From JBDOQU01 sp039839375 (GTDB lineage Bacteria; Pseudomonadota; Alphaproteobacteria; DSM-16000; Inquilinaceae), in the NCBI RefSeq assembly GCF_039839375.1, contig NZ_JBDOQU010000021.1, positions 1-63,612 on the forward strand: 63,612 nucleotides of DNA, given 5' to 3'. Positions within the stretch are counted from its first letter, which is position 1; each line of letters opens with the position of its first letter. The notes beneath the pieces were generated by a model. That model was given only the letters and a program-made list of their open reading frames with translations. It was not told where the DNA came from and did not search any database. A program made the position numbers and the translations under genes. Below, piece after piece: positions 59,195 through 63,612 of the stretch.

Positions 59195-60099
59195 CCGGCC
59201 TTCCTTCTCATGTGCGGATCGTGGAGGTGGGGCCTCGCGACGGGCTGCAGAACGAGAAGGCGACCGTCCCCACGGCGGTGAAGGTCGACCTCATCGACCG
59301 TCTCGGCGAGGCCGGGCTGGCGACGATCGAGGCCGGTGCATTCGTCTCGCCCCGATGGGTCCCCCAGATGGCCGATACGGCGGAGGTTCTGGCGGCGGTG
59401 CGCCGGCGGCCAGGAACATCCTATCCGGTCCTCGTGCCGAACCTGAAGGGCCTCGACCTGGCGCTCACCACCGGATCGGTGGAGGAGCTTGCGGTCTTCG
59501 GCGCGGCGAGCGAGAGCTTCAGCCGGAAGAACATCAACTGCTCCATCGCGGAAAGCCTGGAGAGGTTCCGGCCGGTCTGCGAAAGGGCTCTCGCCGAGGG
59601 ACTTCGGGTGCGGGGGTATGTCTCCTGCGTCCTCGGCTGCCCCTATGAGGGAGAGGTCACGCCCGAGGCTGTTCTCGACATGGCCTCGGCCCTGCTGGAA
59701 ATCGGATGCTATGAGATATCGCTGGGCGACACGATCGGCGTCGGCACGCCCGGCAAGGCCGGTCGTCTGATCGACCGGCTGGCGACGACGGTCCCACGGG
59801 ACAGGCTCGCGGTGCACTTCCACGATACCTACGGCCAAGCGCTGGCCAACATCCATGCGGCGTTGCGGGAGGGAATCGCGGTCGTCGATTCCTCCGTGGC
59901 CGGTCTCGGGGGCTGCCCCTATGCGGCGGGCGCGTCGGGCAATGTCGCGACCGAAGACGTTCTATACATGCTGGAGGGGTTGGGGATCGAGACGGGGGTC
60001 GACCTGAAGCGGGTGGCCGCCGTCGGCTCGTTCATCAGCGATGCGTTGGGCCGATCCAATGGCTCCCGCACGGGGCGAGCCCTCTCCGGCCATCCTTGA
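59191..60099 (+). CDS. mvaB: Hydroxymethylglutaryl-CoA lyase
   Basis: A 302-residue TIM-barrel lyase that splits HMG-CoA into acetyl-CoA and acetoacetate, the last step of leucine catabolism. EVGPRDGLQNE at about 11-21 and GLGGCPYAAGASGNVATED (about 233-251, with the catalytic Cys) are present. A GTG overlaps the mccA stop. It ends the operon; the next gene is 73 bp away. Confidence 0.93.
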   Translation: MTGLPSHVRIVEVGPRDGLQNEKATVPTAVKVDLIDRLGEAGLATIEAGAFVSPRWVPQMADTAEVLAAVRRRPGTSYPVLVPNLKGLDLALTTGSVEELAVFGAASESFSRKNINCSIAESLERFRPVCERALAEGLRVRGYVSCVLGCPYEGEVTPEAVLDMASALLEIGCYEISLGDTIGVGTPGKAGRLIDRLATTVPRDRLAVHFHDTYGQALANIHAALREGIAVVDSSVAGLGGCPYAAGASGNVATEDVLYMLEGLGIETGVDLKRVAAVGSFISDALGRSNGSRTGRALSGHP

Positions 60100-60172
60100 T
60101 TGCCTTCCCCGCCATTGCTATACGCGCGCCGCGCCCTCATGCGGCGCGTTTCTTGAAAAGATCGGTAGCCGG

Positions 60173-60910
60173 ATGTCGGACAGACCGCGACTCTCCATCG
60201 TCATCGCCGCATATAATGAGTCCGGTAATATCGGCCTTCTGCTCCGGGAGATCGCGGAGCTGTTCGCGGCCGAGCCCTATGAGGCGATCGTGGTCGACGA
60301 CGGCAGCGACGATAGAACGGCTGCTTCTGTGATGGAGGCCGCCGCCGGGGAACCCCGGATAATGTTGGTTCAGCACGTCCTGCGGAGTGGGAAGAGCGCG
60401 GCGATATGGACCGGCGTGGGGCGAGCGAGGGGTGACTGGATCGCCACGCTCGACGGCGACGGCCAGAACGATCCGCGGGACCTGCTCGCCCTCTGGCATC
60501 GCCTCCGGGACGATGAGATACCGCCCGATCTCTGGATCTTCGCCGGCTCGCGCCGCCGGCGGAATGACGGGTTCGTGAAGTTCGTCACCTCGCGGCTCGG
60601 CAACTGGCTGCGCCGCCGGCTGCTGCGGGACGACACCGGCGACACCGGCTGCGGCTTCAAGGTGATCCGGGCCGATGTCTTCCGCGCGCTGCCCTATTTC
60701 GACAACATGCACCGGTTCTACCCCGCGCTGGTCCGCCGCGCGGGCGGGAAGGTGGAGGAAGTATCGATTGACGACCGGCCCCGCCAGTTCGGAACGTCGA
60801 AATACGGCTTCTTCGATCGGCTCGCCGTCGGCGCGCTTGATCTCATTGGCGTTTACTGGCTCTGCCGCCGCGCTTCCTGGCCGCGGATTCGAGAGGATGG
60901 TTCAAAGTGA
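60173..60910 (+). CDS. Glycosyltransferase family 2 (polyprenyl-phosphate sugar transferase-like)
   Basis: A 245-residue GT-A-fold transferase. LSIVIAAYNESGNIGLLL opens it, the DxD-type acid pair is in VVDDGSDD, and TLDGDGQNDP is typical of dolichyl- or undecaprenyl-phosphate mannosyl/glucosyl transferases. It lacks the C-terminal double membrane helix of some relatives. It starts at ATG 60173. With the next two genes it forms a coupled operon (4-bp overlaps) in which the sugar would be loaded on a lipid carrier and then transferred by the GT39-type enzyme. Confidence 0.88.
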   Translation: MSDRPRLSIVIAAYNESGNIGLLLREIAELFAAEPYEAIVVDDGSDDRTAASVMEAAAGEPRIMLVQHVLRSGKSAAIWTGVGRARGDWIATLDGDGQNDPRDLLALWHRLRDDEIPPDLWIFAGSRRRRNDGFVKFVTSRLGNWLRRRLLRDDTGDTGCGFKVIRADVFRALPYFDNMHRFYPALVRRAGGKVEEVSIDDRPRQFGTSKYGFFDRLAVGALDLIGVYWLCRRASWPRIREDGSK

Positions 60911-61206
60911 CGGAAGAAACGGTGATCTGGTGGCTCGTCCTCGGTTTCGCGGGGCAGGCCCTGTTCTCGGCGCGGTTCCTCATCCAGTGGTGGTCCAGCG
61001 AACGGGCCGGCCGCAGCCTGATCCCGATCGCCTTCTGGTATTTCAGCATCGCCGGCGGGCTGACGCTCTTCGCCTACGCCCTCCATCGAGGAGACCCCGT
61101 CTTCATCGTCGGGCAGGGAGCGGGCGTCTTCATCTATGGCCGCAACCTCTACCTCATCTGGCGGGAACGCCGTCTGCAGGCCGATAGCGGGCAAGCCGTA
61201 AGCTGA
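60907..61206 (+). CDS. Lipid A biosynthesis N-terminal (LAB_N)-domain membrane protein
   Basis: A 99-residue protein with about three membrane helices (5-27, 36-57, 66-88). Segments such as LGFAGQALFSARFLIQWWSS and IPIAFWYFSIAGGLTLFAYA are typical of the LAB_N family found beside GT2 and GT39-type genes. It starts at a GTG that overlaps the preceding stop. It may serve as a membrane partner or flippase-like component. The role is not established. Confidence 0.88.
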   Translation: MTEETVIWWLVLGFAGQALFSARFLIQWWSSERAGRSLIPIAFWYFSIAGGLTLFAYALHRGDPVFIVGQGAGVFIYGRNLYLIWRERRLQADSGQAVS

Positions 61207-62753
61207 TGTCCTCCGTTTCCCGGACCTGCGCGCCCGAGGAGTCGCGGGTTGTGGCATGGCTGCTGTCGCCACGCGGCGTCCTCGTCGTCTTCGCCCTCTA
61301 CTCGCTGGCGCATTTTGGCCTCCGCCTCGTCCTGTCGCCGACCCTCGGGCTCGACGATGCGGAGCAGGCCATGTTCTCGCAGGAGTTGCTGGCCGGTTAC
61401 CGGTTCCGCCAGCCTCCGTTCTACACCTGGCTGGTCTGGTTCTCCGTCGCCGCCTTCGGGCTCAACCTGTTCTCGCTGTTCCTGGTCAAATACCTCATCC
61501 TATTTGCCGGGTACGCCGCCTTCCTGTTCGCGGCGCGGCGCTGGATCGGCGATGACAGGCGTGCGGCGCTGGCGACCTACAGCCTGCTGCTGATCTATGT
61601 CTTCGCCTATTACCTCCACCACGACCTGACCCACACGGTGGTGGTGGCGACGATGATCGGCGTCGCTTTCCACGCCCTGGCGCTGGCGATCGACAGGGGA
61701 CGGTGGGGCGACTTCGCCTATCTCGGCCTCGCACTCGGCGGCGGCATCCTCTCGAAATACAATTTCGGCCTGTTCATCGCCTGCGCCGCGCTGGCCGCTG
61801 TCTTCGTTCCGGCGATTCGGCCGCGCCTCTACCGGCCGCGGGCGCTGCTGTCGCTCGGCATCTTTCTGGCGATCGCCGTCCCCTATCTCGTTTGGGTCTA
61901 CCGGCATGATTATTCCTTCCAGAACCTGACCCAGGATGTCGTCCATGCCGCCGACGGCGTTTCCTACCTGTCGAAGGTCGGGGAGGGGCTGCTCGAGCTT
62001 CCTCTCAAGCTGTTGGAATTCCCGCAGCCCTTCCTGGTGATCGTGCTCGCGACATTTCCGGCCATGCTGCTGCCCGGCCGCTACAGCCGTGACGATGCCG
62101 GCGGAAAGGGCCGCTTCCTGGCCCTCCATATGATCGTCGGCGTGGCGCTTCTCGTGGCGTCGGTGCTGTTCTTCGGCGCGACGCAGTTCAAGGCGCGCTG
62201 GTTCCATCCCGTGTTGATGGCCCTGCCGCTCTACATGTTCGCGCGCATAGACGACCGGGCGCTCTCCCGCCGGCGGATCGCCGCCTTTCTGGGGATCGTA
62301 TCCGCCGTCACGCTCTTCATCTTCGCCGCCCGCGTGGTCGTCGATCGGGTGGCGCCCCACCATTGCGGTTCCTGCCGGACCTATCTGCCCTTCGCGGACG
62401 TCGCGGATGATCTGGCGGCGCTGGGTTTCGACGGCGGCACGGTTGTGATGAAGAACTTCCACATAGGCGGCAACCTCAGGCTCCTCTGGCCGGAAACCCG
62501 GCTGGTCGATGTCCGCTATCCCTATTTCCTGTGGGGCGAAGCGACGGGCGAAGGCCAATGTCTCGTCGTCTGGCAGGATGAGACCGAGGAGATCCCGCCG
62601 ATGATAGCCGCTTATCTGGAGCGGGAGATGGGCGTGACCGAACTGCCGGAGGTTCGCGAAGGAACCGTCACCGCCGGCCTTCTCGGAGCGCCGGAACGGA
62701 CCTATGTGATGTCCTATGTGCTCATCGAAGGCGGAGCGGGCGACTGTCGGTAA
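61206..62753 (+). CDS. GT39/ArnT-like polyprenyl-sugar-dependent glycosyltransferase
   Basis: A 515-residue polytopic membrane enzyme with about 11-12 helices. The conserved acidic loop with DDAEQAMFSQELLAGYRFRQ near residue 50-70 is characteristic of the GT-C class (PMT/ArnT family). It would transfer a sugar from a polyprenyl-phosphate donor to lipid A or another envelope acceptor. It overlaps the LAB_N stop by one base. The C-terminal region of about 120 residues is soluble and periplasmic. Confidence 0.85.
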   Translation: MSSVSRTCAPEESRVVAWLLSPRGVLVVFALYSLAHFGLRLVLSPTLGLDDAEQAMFSQELLAGYRFRQPPFYTWLVWFSVAAFGLNLFSLFLVKYLILFAGYAAFLFAARRWIGDDRRAALATYSLLLIYVFAYYLHHDLTHTVVVATMIGVAFHALALAIDRGRWGDFAYLGLALGGGILSKYNFGLFIACAALAAVFVPAIRPRLYRPRALLSLGIFLAIAVPYLVWVYRHDYSFQNLTQDVVHAADGVSYLSKVGEGLLELPLKLLEFPQPFLVIVLATFPAMLLPGRYSRDDAGGKGRFLALHMIVGVALLVASVLFFGATQFKARWFHPVLMALPLYMFARIDDRALSRRRIAAFLGIVSAVTLFIFAARVVVDRVAPHHCGSCRTYLPFADVADDLAALGFDGGTVVMKNFHIGGNLRLLWPETRLVDVRYPYFLWGEATGEGQCLVVWQDETEEIPPMIAAYLEREMGVTELPEVREGTVTAGLLGAPERTYVMSYVLIEGGAGDCR

Positions 62754-62798
62754 CCCCCGTCTCGGCCCCCTTTATCGCGAACAGGTCCTGTTCCCCCC

Positions 62799-63224
62799 GT
62801 GACGATTCATCTTCTCAAAATGGCGGTCGGCGTTTCCGACATCGATCACCTCCGGAAAATCCAGGAGGGGCGGCGGCTGGAGGTCGACGGCCGTTCCGTC
62901 GTCCGCGGCTATACCAGGCGCCGGCCGCGTCGCGTCGCGGAGGTGACCGCCGGCGGGTCGATCTACTGGATCATCAAGGGGATGATCCAGGTTCGCCAGC
63001 GCGTCCTCGACCTGGTCGAAGCCGTCGATGACGAGGGGAAGACATATTGCCAGATGCGGCTGGACCCTGAACTGGCGCCGACACAGAGCGCGCCGCGGCG
63101 CGCGATGCAGGGCTGGCGCTATCTCGAGCCGGCGGACGCGCCGCCGGATCTTTCCCTGTCCGGGGACGACGACGCGCTCCCGGCGCACATGGCCCGCGAA
63201 CTGAGGTCGCTGGGCCTTCTGTAA
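62799..63224 (+). CDS. DUF1489-family protein
   Basis: A 141-residue soluble protein of the DUF1489 group, common in alphaproteobacteria and of unknown function. It starts with GTG (MTIHLLKMAVGVSDIDHL) and contains the typical GSIYWIIKGMIQVRQRVLD segment. No membrane helix or catalytic motif is evident. It is the last gene before the rRNA-type promoter and is transcribed in the same direction. Confidence 0.82.
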   Translation: MTIHLLKMAVGVSDIDHLRKIQEGRRLEVDGRSVVRGYTRRRPRRVAEVTAGGSIYWIIKGMIQVRQRVLDLVEAVDDEGKTYCQMRLDPELAPTQSAPRRAMQGWRYLEPADAPPDLSLSGDDDALPAHMARELRSLGLL

Positions 63225-63263
63225 GGGGCGGTGCGAAAAATCGCCGGGGCCTGAAAAAAGGTG

Positions 63264-63292
63264 TTTACAGCCACCGGGACCCTCTTTATACA
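63264..63292 (+). promoter_or_regulatory. Strong sigma-70 promoter, probably of an rRNA operon
   Basis: TTTACA (63264-63269) and TATACA (63287-63292) are exactly 17 bp apart. This is the best housekeeping-type promoter in the window. It is followed by a structured, untranslated leader, consistent with an rrn operon. Confidence 0.75.
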
Positions 63293-63612
63293 CCCCTTCA
63301 CCGCGACGGACGCGGTCGCCGGGCGGAACAAAGCAAGGCGGCCGGGTCGCGGAGGCGCTCTTGCCTCGGATGTCGCGGTCACATATATTTGACGGCTCTC
63401 GATCGAGCCCTTCGACGAAAGAAGAGGGGGTCGGACAGAGTTCGTCGGCTTCGAGCGATCGGGGCGCGGATCATTGACAAGTTGATAATGAGAGAAGGGA
63501 TGCGAGGGCGGCGGAGCCTTTGGGTGTTACGGGATTGTTCTGTGATGCTGGTTGAGGGTGTCCGTTACGTATCGCATCTAGGTTTACAGTAATCTTCTGA
63601 AGTTTTCCGGTT
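63293..63612 (+). other. Probable rRNA-operon leader (16S gene begins beyond the window)
   Basis: About 320 bp without a supported gene. It contains a stem GGCTC-tcgatc-GAGCC near 63392, and a block attgacaagttgataatgag followed by agaagggatgcgagggcggc (63474-63513) that resembles alphaproteobacterial 16S leader sequence. No 16S start is reached. A cut at 63612 prevents confirmation. Confidence 0.55.

Overview
The window is a GC-rich (roughly two-thirds G+C by eye), densely packed stretch of a Gram-negative alphaproteobacterial chromosome. Support comes from a general porin with a signal peptide and a C-terminal Phe, small families typical of alphaproteobacteria (DUF6356-, DUF1489-, DUF2007- and PP0621-like proteins), a polyprenyl diphosphate synthase, and what looks like an alphaproteobacterial rRNA-operon promoter and leader at the right edge. 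I cannot name the genus. Many intergenic gaps carry one of two dispersed palindromic repeat families.

Layout. 0-8 kb: housekeeping and small genes (receiver protein, kinase-like phosphotransferase, porin, tRNA-Pro, polyprenyl diphosphate synthase, TrmN6-like methyltransferase, S49 protease). 8-13.8 kb: a DNA-binding-domain/citrate synthase fusion divergent from a second citrate synthase, gamma-glutamyltransferase, a glycerophosphodiesterase and an XRE-cupin regulator. 14-38.5 kb: a polyamine and omega-amino acid region. It has two class III aminotransferases, two gamma-glutamylputrescine synthetase-like genes (puuA), gamma-glutamylputrescine oxidase (puuB), a potFGHI importer and agmatine deiminase. 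Accessory modules interrupt it: a UspA / fused binding protein / BCCT transporter set (15.9-19.9 kb), a HicA-like two-gene cassette sitting in a duplicated 3' end of puuB (20.4-21.5 kb), a PIN/HTH toxin-antitoxin pair between the two puuA genes (24.4-25.4 kb), and an ECF sigma/anti-sigma pair followed by a sulfite oxidase and a membrane-tethered cytochrome c (27.0-30.5 kb).

39-42 kb holds a manganese-type locus (mntR, a multicopper oxidase and a ZIP transporter). 42.5-48.8 kb holds a JmjC ribosomal oxygenase, a thiolase, an exported peptidoglycan-binding-domain protein and an M3 oligopeptidase. 48.9-53.7 kb is a TRAP transporter operon fused translationally to an amidase. 54-60 kb is a leucine/isovalerate (liu-type) operon. 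60-63.2 kb is a three-gene polyprenyl-sugar glycosylation operon plus a DUF1489 gene, and the window ends in the upstream region of a probable rRNA operon.

How the parts work together: PotFGHI imports putrescine/spermidine. PuuA/PuuB start the gamma-glutamylated route and the SpuC-like aminotransferase starts the direct route. Agmatine deiminase feeds in from agmatine. The XRE-cupin regulator probably senses polyamines, and a matched pair of operator-like sequences lies beside it. No PuuC, PuuD or AguB gene is in the window, so the pathway is completed elsewhere. The most unusual module is the lipoprotein that fuses a quaternary-amine (ProX/OpuBC-type) binding domain to a TAXI-type binding domain with a C-terminal membrane helix, next to a BCCT transporter and a UspA protein and without any ABC or TRAP permease.
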